A DNA stretch of 46,825 nucleotides, from NCBI GenBank assembly GCA_964444685.1, contig CAYUIG010000028.1, forward strand, positions 1 through 46,825, written 5' to 3'. The first letter of the stretch is position 1. The number at the start of each line of letters is the position of its first letter. The translations under genes were made by a program, and so were the position numbers. The notes under the pieces were generated by a model that saw nothing but the letters and a program-made list of their open reading frames with translations, was not told the DNA's origin and did no database searches. Source of the DNA: CAYUIG01 sp964444685 (GTDB lineage: Bacteria > Gemmatimonadota > Gemmatimonadetes > Longimicrobiales > RSA9). Shown here piece by piece: positions 17,255-25,586 of the stretch.

Positions 17255-17283
17255 CTCCCAACTCAACTCGTTTCAGGGCCGGC

Positions 17284-19539
17284 GTGAGGTCCATCGTTCG
17301 TATCGCGATGGCGGGCGGCGCGGGCGCGCTCGTCGGGCTGCGGTACGCGCCACCGACCACGCCGCTCGCCGTTGCACTGAGTGCGCTCGCGTTCACGATC
17401 GTGATGCGACCACGCGCGATCACGCCGCGCGTGCTGAGTGCGTCATTCCTGCTTCTCGGATTGTGCGCGGGTGCCCAGGCTGCGCGCGGTGCGCGCGAGG
17501 ATTGCCGGGCGCGCATTCCCGATGGTGCCGCGGTGCGTGCGGTGGGCGTGCTCCGGGCGCTGCCGTGGGAGGACGGCACCGTGCCGCTCGCCGCGGAGCG
17601 TCTCGAGTCGGAGGGTTTGCGATGCAGCGGCGAGCTTCGCGTCCGACTCCCGCGGCGCGCGAAGCTGCCGGAGCCGGGCGAGCGCATCGAGCTGCAGGGA
17701 CGCTGGTGGTCGATCCCGGCGGAGTCGCCGTGGCCGCGGCCGCCCGAACGTGCGGGCACCTTCGTGTCGTCGCGGCTGGAGGCCCTGGACGGGACCGACC
17801 CGATCACGGCCTTACGGGTTCGCACGCAGGCGCGGCTGCGGGCGCTGCTGCCGGAGCGCTCGAACTTCGCGGAAGCGCTGCTGCTCGAGCGGAAGGAAGG
17901 GCTGGGACCCGATGTGCGGCTGCGCTTCGCCGAGTCCGGCCTCGCGCATCTGCTCGCGATCTCCGGAACCCACGTCACGCTCCTGGCCGGCACCATCGTC
18001 CTGCTCGCGGGCGTGCTGCGCCTGGCGCCCCGACCCGCTGCCGGGATCGCGGCGGGCGTCGTCGTCGCATACGTGCTGTTCCTTGGTGCGCCGTGGGCGG
18101 CCGCGCGCGCGATGATCCAGGTGCTGCTCCTGCTGGCGGCGCGGCTGCTCCAACGGCCGGCCGACTCGATCGGCCTGCTGGCCGCTGCGGGCGTGGCGAT
18201 CGCCGCGTACGACCCGCTCGCACTCCTCGACGCGGGCTTCCAGCTCTCGTTCGCGGGGATCTTCGGCCTCATCGCATGGCGCGACCCGGTGTCCCGCGCG
18301 CTCCCCGCCATGCCGAAGGCGCTGCGCGATGCACTCGCCGCGGGGACCGCCGCCACGTTCACGACGGGACCGATCGCGGCGCTGCACTTCGGCCAGCTCT
18401 CGATCATCGGGATCGTGGCGAACCTGCCCGCGATCCCGATCGTGGCATTCGCGGTGCCCGCTCTGGGCCTCGTGCTCCTCGTGGATCGCGTGGCCTCGAG
18501 CACGGCCGCCTTCCTCGCGGGAGCACCCGACCTGCTCCTGTGCGGGCTCGACGCGGTGGCGCGGATCGCGGCGGACGCGCCCGGTGGTCACTTCGCCGTG
18601 ACCACCACGGGCGTCCTGTTCCTCCTCGCCGCCGCCGGCGCCGCCGTTCTCGCGGCCGGGCGCGTGCGGTCGTCGCAACGGTGGCTCGCGCTGCCGGCGG
18701 GTGCGGCGGTGCTCGTCGCCAGTGCACCGCTCACGCGTGCGTTCGGCAGCGGGGACCTGGAGATCCACGCGATCGACGTAGGTCAGGGCGACGCGATCGC
18801 GATCCGCACGCCGCGCGGCCGCTGGATCCTGGTGGACGCCGGGCCACGGACGGATCGCTTCGATGCCGGACGACGGCGCGTCGCACCGTACCTGCTGCGG
18901 CACGGGACGCGGCGCGTCGAGGCGCTCGTTGTCACACACCCGGATGCGGACCACATCGGCGGTGTGCCGGCGGTCTTCGACGTGCTCGATGTCGGCATGG
19001 TCATCGAACCGTCGCGGCCGACGCTGAAGGACATCTATCTCGAGTCGCTGGAGGCCGCACGGCGCGAGCCGGCGCGCTGGTACGCCGCGCGCGCGGGGCG
19101 CTCCATCTCGTTCGATGGCGTGACGTTGGCGTTTCTGTATCCGGACTCGGCCGCGCTTGACGGTCCCGGAGGGGCGAACGATCTTAGCGCCGTCTTCCGC
19201 CTCGATTACGGCACGTTCCAGGGGCTCTTTCTCGGCGATGCGCCGGAGGCGGTGGAGGATGCGCTCGTCGAGCGCCACGGCCCGGAGCTGGAGGTTGAGC
19301 TGCTCAAGGTCGGCCACCACGGGAGCAGGACCTCGACGGGTGCGACGCTTCTTGCCGCGACGCGCCCGCAGTGGGCCATCGTTCCCGTCGGGCGCGGCAA
19401 CCGCTACGGCCATCCGCACCCGACGGTGATCGCGCGCCTCGCCCGCCACGGCGTGCGCGTGCTTCGCACCGACCTAGAGGGATCCTTCCGGCTCCGCGTC
19501 CGCGCCGACGGCAGCGTCACGGTTTCACGCACGCGATGA
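17284..19539 (+). CDS. comEC: DNA internalization competence protein ComEC/Rec2
   Basis: Polytopic inner-membrane channel that carries single-stranded DNA into the cytoplasm during natural transformation. The 751 residues show the standard order. An N-terminal membrane part and OB-like soluble domain (about 1-180) come first. The competence domain has the hallmark HLLAISGTHV and many membrane helices (about 215-480). The C-terminal metallo-beta-lactamase domain starts near residue 496 (IDVGQGDAIAI), with the metal-binding THPDADH (551-557) and a later GHHGS. That nuclease-like domain is thought to degrade the non-transforming strand. GTG 17284 is the start. The stop overlaps the small HExxH gene. 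Competence is an inference: no comEA, comF or pilus genes are visible. Confidence 0.93.
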   Translation: MRSIVRIAMAGGAGALVGLRYAPPTTPLAVALSALAFTIVMRPRAITPRVLSASFLLLGLCAGAQAARGAREDCRARIPDGAAVRAVGVLRALPWEDGTVPLAAERLESEGLRCSGELRVRLPRRAKLPEPGERIELQGRWWSIPAESPWPRPPERAGTFVSSRLEALDGTDPITALRVRTQARLRALLPERSNFAEALLLERKEGLGPDVRLRFAESGLAHLLAISGTHVTLLAGTIVLLAGVLRLAPRPAAGIAAGVVVAYVLFLGAPWAAARAMIQVLLLLAARLLQRPADSIGLLAAAGVAIAAYDPLALLDAGFQLSFAGIFGLIAWRDPVSRALPAMPKALRDALAAGTAATFTTGPIAALHFGQLSIIGIVANLPAIPIVAFAVPALGLVLLVDRVASSTAAFLAGAPDLLLCGLDAVARIAADAPGGHFAVTTTGVLFLLAAAGAAVLAAGRVRSSQRWLALPAGAAVLVASAPLTRAFGSGDLEIHAIDVGQGDAIAIRTPRGRWILVDAGPRTDRFDAGRRRVAPYLLRHGTRRVEALVVTHPDADHIGGVPAVFDVLDVGMVIEPSRPTLKDIYLESLEAARREPARWYAARAGRSISFDGVTLAFLYPDSAALDGPGGANDLSAVFRLDYGTFQGLFLGDAPEAVEDALVERHGPELEVELLKVGHHGSRTSTGATLLAATRPQWAIVPVGRGNRYGHPHPTVIARLARHGVRVLRTDLEGSFRLRVRADGSVTVSRTR

Positions 19540-19898
19540 TCGCCCTGATGCGCGGCCTCTTCGGCCGTCCCGACCCGGCGCCTCCTGCGGGAGTGCCGAG
19601 CGACGTCGCGATCGTGCGCGGCCACTGGCTCTGCGCGCTGGCCGGCCGAATCCACGGCGGCGGGCGCCCGATGGGCGCGGTCACGGTGGGCAGTACCATC
19701 ATCGTCCACCGTGACGCGAAGCTCACGCCGAGGCTGCTGCGTCACGAGCTCGAGCACGTGCGACAGTGGCGGGAACGGCCGCTGGCGTTTCCGTTCCTGT
19801 ACGTGTGGAACCATCTGCGATTCGGTTACGACCGCAACCCGTTCGAGGTCGAGGCCCGGGCGGCCGAGCACCCGGCGAGCGAAGGGAGTGCGACATGA
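19536..19898 (+). CDS. Small HExxH-motif protein, putative metalloprotease-like
   Basis: A 120-residue protein with a gluzincin-like motif H70-E-L-E-H74 (RHELEHVRQW), which normally binds zinc with its two histidines and uses the glutamate as base. A candidate third ligand is the glutamate in NPFEVEARAAEH about 30 residues on. The helix LAFPFLYVWNHLRFGY in between is hydrophobic. No signal peptide is seen. It is far smaller than usual proteases, so it could equally be a degenerate or structural metal site. ATG 19536 overlaps the comEC stop, and its own stop overlaps the fbp start, so the three genes form a translationally coupled chain. I do not recognise a named family. Confidence 0.75.
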   Translation: MIALMRGLFGRPDPAPPAGVPSDVAIVRGHWLCALAGRIHGGGRPMGAVTVGSTIIVHRDAKLTPRLLRHELEHVRQWRERPLAFPFLYVWNHLRFGYDRNPFEVEARAAEHPASEGSAT

Positions 19899-20917
19899 CG
19901 AAGTCGGTAGTGACGATCGGGCGCCACATCATCGACCAGGAGCGGAAGCATCCCGAGGCGACCGGCGCGTTCAGCAACATCCTCTACGAGATCGCGCTCG
20001 CCGCCAAGATGATCTCGCGCGAGGTCAACATGGCGGGGCTCATCGACATCCTCGGCGGCACCGACCGCACCAACGTCCACGGCGAGCAGGTCAAGAAGCT
20101 GGACGAGTGGGCGCACGAGGTGATCTTCAAGGCCCTCGACCACGGCGGCCACCTCTGCTGCATGGCGTCCGAGGAAGCCGAGGACATCATGCCCATCCCG
20201 GACCGCTTCCCGACCGGGCAGTACTGCCTCCTGTACGACCCGCTCGACGGCTCGTCGAACATCGACGCCAACGTCTCCATCGGCACCATCTTCTCGATCC
20301 ACAGGAAGGTGTCGCCGGGACCACGCGGGGACTTCACGGATTGCGTGCAGCCCGGTCGGAAGCAGGTGGCGGCCGGGTACGTCGTGTACGGCTCCTCCAC
20401 CATGCTGGTGTATACGACGGGCGCGGGTGTGCACGGCTTCACCCTCGACCCGTCCATCGGGGAGTTCCTGCTGAGCCATCCGGACATCCGGATCCCCGAC
20501 CCGCCGCAGCGGATCTACAGCTGCAACGAGGCCAATTATCCGCGCTGGTCGGAGGGGCAGCAGCGTTTCATCGACCGCCTCAAGGGGATCGGCGACCCGT
20601 CCGCGAAGGCGTTCTCCGCCCGCTACATCGGCTCGCTCGTGGCGGATTTCCACCGCACCCTGCTGTACGGCGGCGTCTTCATGTACCCGGCGGACCGGAA
20701 GAGTCCGAACGGCAAGCTCCGCCTGCTCTACGAGGCCGCACCGCTGGCCTTCATCTGCGAGCAGGCCGGCGGCCGCGCCTCCGATGGTACGCGGGACATT
20801 CTCGACATCGTCCCGGACCAGCTCCACCAGCGCACGCCGCTGTACATCGGATCCGCGGAATTCGTGAGCGCGGCGGAACAGGCCCTGCGCGCCGATCCGG
20901 CTCTGGCCGCGGGCTGA
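19895..20917 (+). CDS. fbp: Fructose-1,6-bisphosphatase class I
   Basis: Hydrolyses fructose-1,6-bisphosphate to fructose-6-phosphate plus phosphate in gluconeogenesis or a reductive pentose cycle. The 340 residues match class I. The metal-binding signature DPLDGSSNID starts at D115, preceded by the SEEAEDI acidic motif. The substrate-binding Tyr/Lys region ARYIGSLVADFHR and the C-terminal KLRLLYEAAPLAFICEQAGG segment are characteristic. A strong ribosome-binding site (GAAGGGAG) precedes ATG 19895, which overlaps the previous stop (ATGA). No other Calvin-cycle gene is nearby, so gluconeogenesis is the safer reading; ppdK at 27809 in the same window would also support gluconeogenic flux. Confidence 0.97.
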   Translation: MTKSVVTIGRHIIDQERKHPEATGAFSNILYEIALAAKMISREVNMAGLIDILGGTDRTNVHGEQVKKLDEWAHEVIFKALDHGGHLCCMASEEAEDIMPIPDRFPTGQYCLLYDPLDGSSNIDANVSIGTIFSIHRKVSPGPRGDFTDCVQPGRKQVAAGYVVYGSSTMLVYTTGAGVHGFTLDPSIGEFLLSHPDIRIPDPPQRIYSCNEANYPRWSEGQQRFIDRLKGIGDPSAKAFSARYIGSLVADFHRTLLYGGVFMYPADRKSPNGKLRLLYEAAPLAFICEQAGGRASDGTRDILDIVPDQLHQRTPLYIGSAEFVSAAEQALRADPALAAG

Positions 20918-21205
20918 AATCCCGGCGCAGCCGGTCGTGGAAAACCACACCCCCGTAACGGTTCGGAAACGGGCGACCGCGGGTCCTTGACGGCCCGTCG
21001 CGGCGCCCTGATCTTCCTGCCGCCGAAGCCGGTCGCGGACCCCCCACGCGTCGCGGCCAGGAACGTATCGCGGAGTCGAACACGCCAATGTCGGCGCGAC
21101 ACGACGACTCAAATTCTCACGACGGGGTGGGGGCCGTTGCGATCTTGCCTTTCGTGCGTTCCATCCTTGTCGACACACATCACCCGAAATAAACAGGAGT
21201 CTCGT
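20918..21205. other. 288-bp intergenic region before the TonB receptor
   Basis: No gene was recognised. It holds a small GTGG-AAAA-CCAC hairpin (20937-20948) after fbp and a bulged GC stem (20971-20981 with 20999-21008) enclosing TTGACG (20987-20992), which has no convincing -10 partner. A good ribosome-binding site, AACAGGAGT, lies at 21192-21200. No cobalamin riboswitch box was seen, although a TonB receptor follows. Confidence 0.5.
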
Positions 21206-24200
21206 ATGAGGCGTTTCCTCGTCCTGTCCCTGTTGCTCGTTCCGCTGTTCGTGGTAGGCAGTGCGGACGTGCACGCGCAGGGTGTCACCACCTCGTCGGT
21301 GGGCGGCATCGTGAGGCGGCCCGACGGCCAGCCCCTGCCGAACGCGGAGGTGGTCGCGGTCCACGTGCCCTCGAACACGACGTATCGGGGCACCACGCGC
21401 GCCGACGGCCGATTTACGATCCCGGGCATGCGCGTGGGCGGGCCCTATCGCGTGACCGTCACGTACATCGGCTTCGGCGATCACGTCGCGGAGAACGTGT
21501 TCCTCAACCTCGGCGTGATGACCGACCTCGAGATCACGATGCGTGAGGCGGCTGTCGCCCTCGAAGGGATCGATGTCGAGGCCGAGCGCGACGCCGTCTT
21601 CAGCTCCGACCGTACGGGCGCAGCCACGTCCGTCACGCGCGAAGCGCTCGCAACGCTGCCGACGATCACGGGCGAGCTCGCCTCCGTCGTCCGGCTAACG
21701 CCGCAGTCCGCCGGCGGCCTGTCGTTCGCCGGGCAGGACCCGCGCCTCAACAACATCACCGTTGACGGCTCGTCCTTCAACAACTCGTTCGGCCTCCGCA
21801 ACGTACCCGGCGAGACGTCGGGCGTCGCGCCGATCTCGCTTGCCGCGATCGAGCAGATCCAGGTCAACGTCGCACCGTACGACGTGCGCCAGGGCAACTT
21901 CGTCGGCGCCGGCGTCAACACCGTGACGCGCAGCGGCACCAACGAGTTCTCCGGGTCCCTGTACTATCTCACCCGTGACAACGATCTCGTCGGCACCGAA
22001 GCGTCGGGCGCAACGTTCGATCCCGGCACGTTCAGCTACGACCAGATCGGCGGCTGGGCGTCCGGCCCCATCGTGCGCGACAAGCTCTTCTTCTTCTTCA
22101 ACTACGAGGACGAAGGGTTGAACGCACCCGGGACGACGTTCCGGGCCAACCTCGGCAGCGAGCCGATCGAGGGTGGTGTCACGCGTGTGCTGAAGTCAGA
22201 CCTCGACGAGCTGAGCCAGTTCCTCGCGACCAACTTCGACTACGCGACCGGACCCTACGAGGGCTACGAGCACGAGACGCCCGGCCGGCGGCTCCTCGCG
22301 AAGCTCGACTACAACCTGAACGAGCGGAACAAGCTCAGCGTCCGCTACAACATGCTGGACTCGCAGACGGATGTGCTCGCGTCGAACTCGTCCTCCCTCG
22401 GCTGGGGCGGCCGGCGCACGAACCCGGATGCGCTCAACTTCCAGAACTCGAACTACATCATTCTCGAAGACATCTCGTCGGTCGCCGCCGAGTGGAACGG
22501 CCTCATCGGCGACAACATGGCCAACAACCTGATCGTGTCGTACTCGAGCCACGACGAGAGCCGTGACACCCATGGCGGCGCGTTCTTCCCCATGGTCGAC
22601 ATCAAGGAGGACGGCGACACCTACACGACGTTCGGCTTCGAGCCGTTCACGCCGAACAACGAGCTGCGCTACAAGAGCCTGAGCCTGCAGAACAGCTTCT
22701 CGATCTTCGGCGACCGCCACTCCTGGACCTTCGGTGTGAGCGCGGAACGCTACGAGTCGGAGAACGTGTTCTTCCCGGGCTCGCAGAGCGCCTACGTGTA
22801 CGAGTCGCTGGACGACTTCTACACGGACGCGAACGACTTCCTGGCCAACCCGAACCGCACCACGTCACCGGTCACGCTGCGGCGGTTCCAGCTCCGGTGG
22901 TCCAACATCCCGGGGCAGGACAAGCCGATCCAGCCGCTCGAGGTTTTCTCGGCCGGCATCTATGCCCAGGACGAGTTCCAGGTCTCGCCCGCGCTCAAGC
23001 TGACCGCCGGCTTCCGGCTCGACGTGCCCTGGTTCGGTGATACCGGCTTCGACAACGCCCAGGTCGATGGCATGACCTTCCAGGACGAGAACGGCGATGC
23101 CGTGCAGTACGCGACGGACAAGCTGCCCGGCGCCAACCTGCTGTTCTCGCCGCGCCTCGGCTTCAACTGGGACGCGACAGGTGATCGCAGCACCCAGGTC
23201 CGCGGCGGCACCGGGATCTTCACCGGTCGCCCGGCCTACGTCTGGATCTCGAATCAGATCGGCGAGAATGGCGTGCTCACCGGCTTCGAGCAGCTAGAGA
23301 ACACGACGGATCGTCCCTTCCATCCGGATCCGGACCACTACAAGCCCGGCAACGTGACCGGCGATCCGGCAGCCTCGTACGGGCTCGCGTTCACACAGAC
23401 CGACTTCAAGTTCCCGCAGATCTGGCGCACGAACATCGCCGTGGACCAGCGGCTGCCGTGGGACATGATCGGAACCGCCGAGTTCCTGTACAGCCGGGAC
23501 GTGAACGGGATCTACTACATCAACGCGAACCTGACGGACCCGGACGCGGCGTTCACAGGACCCGACGACCGGCCGCGCTGGACCTCCGGCAATCGCATTG
23601 TACCCAACGTGACGAGCGCCATCGTCCTGAAGAACCAGAGCGAGGGCTACTCCTGGATGGGCTCGCTTTCGCTCGAGAAGCCGTTCGACAGCGGGCTCTT
23701 CGTCAAGGCCGGCTACAGCTACGGGATCACGCGGAACACCATCGATCCAGGCTCGATCGCGTTCGGTTCATGGAACAACAACCAGCACGTCGGTGACCCG
23801 AACAACCCGGGCGTCGCATACAGCGCGAACTCGCTCGGCCACCGGGTCTTCGGCGCGGCGTCGCTGCGCCGCGAGTACTTCGACTTCGGCGCCACCACGG
23901 TGTCGCTCTTCCTCGAGGGCCGCACGCAGGGCAACGCGAGCTACACGTACCAGGGTGACCTGAACGGCGATGGTGGTACGAGCAACGACCTGCTCTACAT
24001 CCCGCGCGACATGTCGGAGATGAACTTCCAGGAGTACTCGTCCGGCGGCGAGACCTTCACGGCGGACGAGCAGGCCGCGGCGTTCGAGGCCTACATCCAG
24101 CAGGACGACTACCTGCGTGAGCACCGCGGGGAGTATGCCGAGCGCGGCGCCGTCTTCATGCCCATGGCATGGCGGGCGGACCTGAGCATCGCCCAGGAAA

Positions 24201-24487
24201 TCTTCCGCGACCTCGGCGGCCGCCGGAACTCGATCCAGCTCCGTGCGGACATCCTCAACTTCACGAACTTCCTGAATAGCGACTGGGGCGTGGGTGACCG
24301 CTTCGTCAGCGTCCAGCCGCTGATCGTGCCGTCCAGCAGCCAGGGCGGCCCGGCCGACCCGCAGGGCCAGGCATGGCACCGCTTCCGCGCGGTCGGCGGC
24401 GAGCTCATGTCGGAGACGTTCGAGAAGACCGCGGGGCTGAACGACGTGTATAGGATTCAGTTCAGCATCCGCTACAACTTCAACTGA
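21206..24487 (+). CDS. TonB-dependent receptor, Oar-like, with carboxypeptidase-regulatory domain
   Basis: Outer-membrane transporter of 1093 residues. A signal peptide (about 1-25, ending VHAQ) leads into a CarboxypepD_reg-like domain (about 30-115: GIVRRPDGQPLPNAEVVAV, TRADGRFTIPGMRVG). The plug domain (about 120-240) has the Oar-type segments ITVDGSSFNNSFG and AAIEQIQVNVAPYDVRQG, with GAGVNTVTRSGTNEF at its end. A large beta barrel runs to the C-terminus, which closes with the typical strand RIQFSIRYNFN. Such proteins are abundant in Bacteroidota, Acidobacteriota and Gemmatimonadota and import or secrete large ligands using TonB energy. The ligand is unknown, and no SusD-like partner gene is adjacent. 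The upstream in-frame extension to 20987 was rejected in favour of the ATG with signal peptide and ribosome-binding site. Confidence 0.92.
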   Translation: MRRFLVLSLLLVPLFVVGSADVHAQGVTTSSVGGIVRRPDGQPLPNAEVVAVHVPSNTTYRGTTRADGRFTIPGMRVGGPYRVTVTYIGFGDHVAENVFLNLGVMTDLEITMREAAVALEGIDVEAERDAVFSSDRTGAATSVTREALATLPTITGELASVVRLTPQSAGGLSFAGQDPRLNNITVDGSSFNNSFGLRNVPGETSGVAPISLAAIEQIQVNVAPYDVRQGNFVGAGVNTVTRSGTNEFSGSLYYLTRDNDLVGTEASGATFDPGTFSYDQIGGWASGPIVRDKLFFFFNYEDEGLNAPGTTFRANLGSEPIEGGVTRVLKSDLDELSQFLATNFDYATGPYEGYEHETPGRRLLAKLDYNLNERNKLSVRYNMLDSQTDVLASNSSSLGWGGRRTNPDALNFQNSNYIILEDISSVAAEWNGLIGDNMANNLIVSYSSHDESRDTHGGAFFPMVDIKEDGDTYTTFGFEPFTPNNELRYKSLSLQNSFSIFGDRHSWTFGVSAERYESENVFFPGSQSAYVYESLDDFYTDANDFLANPNRTTSPVTLRRFQLRWSNIPGQDKPIQPLEVFSAGIYAQDEFQVSPALKLTAGFRLDVPWFGDTGFDNAQVDGMTFQDENGDAVQYATDKLPGANLLFSPRLGFNWDATGDRSTQVRGGTGIFTGRPAYVWISNQIGENGVLTGFEQLENTTDRPFHPDPDHYKPGNVTGDPAASYGLAFTQTDFKFPQIWRTNIAVDQRLPWDMIGTAEFLYSRDVNGIYYINANLTDPDAAFTGPDDRPRWTSGNRIVPNVTSAIVLKNQSEGYSWMGSLSLEKPFDSGLFVKAGYSYGITRNTIDPGSIAFGSWNNNQHVGDPNNPGVAYSANSLGHRVFGAASLRREYFDFGATTVSLFLEGRTQGNASYTYQGDLNGDGGTSNDLLYIPRDMSEMNFQEYSSGGETFTADEQAAAFEAYIQQDDYLREHRGEYAERGAVFMPMAWRADLSIAQEIFRDLGGRRNSIQLRADILNFTNFLNSDWGVGDRFVSVQPLIVPSSSQGGPADPQGQAWHRFRAVGGELMSETFEKTAGLNDVYRIQFSIRYNFN

Positions 24488-24510
24488 CCGGGTCGGTACG
24501 ACCGGTATGC

Positions 24511-24546
24511 GAACCGCCCCCCGGCCGTGCGGCTGGGGGGCGGTTC
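24511..24546. terminator. Bidirectional hairpin between the TonB receptor and add genes
   Basis: A 17-bp near-perfect stem (24511-24527 with 24530-24546, one G-T pair) has a 2-nt apical gap; the arms start GAACCGCC and end GGCGGTTC. It fills most of the 70-bp gap between convergent genes. There is no T tract on either side, so it may mark mRNA ends rather than act as a classical intrinsic terminator. A second small palindrome (GGTCGGTACGACC) precedes it. Confidence 0.6.
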
Positions 24547-24557
24547 CGCATCCGGTA

Positions 24558-25586
24558 TCAGAGGGTGGCGATCTCCGCGTCGATGCGGTGGAGCAGCTCG
24601 CGCTTCTCCGGCAGGGGGAGGAACGCGCTGTCGAATCCCATGCGCGCGATGTCGCAGAGCGCGTCCCAATCGAGCCCGAGCTTCTCATGCGCGATCATGA
24701 ACTCGTCCGTCACCGTCGTGCCACTCATCAGGCGGTTGTCCGTCGACAGCGTGATCGTCACGCCGCGCTCGTAGTACGCGCGTGCGGGGTGATCCTCGAG
24801 GTGTGGGACGGCGCGGGTCTGCGCGTTCGAGGTGAGGCACACTTCGATGGGGATACGGAAGTCACGCACGTACTCCAGCAGCACGTCATCGCGGATCAGC
24901 GTGGTGCCGTGACCGATGCGTCGCGCACCACACGTGTGGATCGCCTGGCCGATCGACTCCGGTCCATACGCCTCGCCTGCATGAATGGTAAGCGCGAGGT
25001 TCGCTTTGGACACGCGCCGGAAGGCCTCCAGGTGCCGCTTCGGCGGATACTGGTCCTCGGGACCCGCCAGGTCGAACGCGACGACGCCGCGGCCACGGAA
25101 CTGTACGGCAAGGTCCGCCAGACGGAGCGAGACTTCGGGCTCCATGTGACGCAGCGCACATATGATCACGCCCGTGCGGATGCCGAAGTCGCGCTCCGCG
25201 CGCCGCAGCCCGCGCAGCGGCGCCTCTACGGCTTCCTCGAGCGACAGCCCTTCGCGCGTGTTGAGCACGGGCGAGTACCGCACTTCGACGTAGCGCACGT
25301 TCTCCTTCGCACTATCCGCGGCCAGCTCGTACGCAGCTCGCTCGAGGGCGTCCGCGGTCTGGAGGACGGACAGCGTGATCTCGAAGCGGGCGAGGTAGTC
25401 GACGAGGTTGCGCGCATCGGCCACGACCATGTGATCGCGCAGCGCATCCGGCTCCCACGCGGGCAGCGGCTTCCCGTACTCGCGCGCGAGCTCGATCATC
25501 GTTTCCGTACGCAGGCTGCCGTCCAGGTGGACGTGCAGGTCCGTCTTCGGCAGTGCGAGCACGCGCTCGCGTGTCACCGGCGTCAC
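24558..25586 (-). CDS. add: Adenosine deaminase
   Basis: Zinc hydrolase of purine salvage that converts (deoxy)adenosine to (deoxy)inosine. The 342 residues fit the family. The metal site has H18 and H20 in DLHVHLDGS; the catalytic HAGE, the GHGT histidine and the TSNAQT substrate segment follow. The late aspartate motif is STDNRLMSGT instead of the more common STDDP, a form also known from bacterial adenosine deaminases. GTG 25586 overlaps the stop of the upstream nucleotidase-like lipoprotein gene, so the two are probably co-translated. Aminodeoxyfutalosine deaminase or adenine deaminase are less likely alternatives within the superfamily. Confidence 0.92.
   Translation of the reverse strand: MTPVTRERVLALPKTDLHVHLDGSLRTETMIELAREYGKPLPAWEPDALRDHMVVADARNLVDYLARFEITLSVLQTADALERAAYELAADSAKENVRYVEVRYSPVLNTREGLSLEEAVEAPLRGLRRAERDFGIRTGVIICALRHMEPEVSLRLADLAVQFRGRGVVAFDLAGPEDQYPPKRHLEAFRRVSKANLALTIHAGEAYGPESIGQAIHTCGARRIGHGTTLIRDDVLLEYVRDFRIPIEVCLTSNAQTRAVPHLEDHPARAYYERGVTITLSTDNRLMSGTTVTDEFMIAHEKLGLDWDALCDIARMGFDSAFLPLPEKRELLHRIDAEIATL

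Noticed and set aside
20918..21205. Cobalamin or other riboswitch before the TonB receptor
   Set aside because: No conserved B12-box or other riboswitch core could be found by eye in this region.
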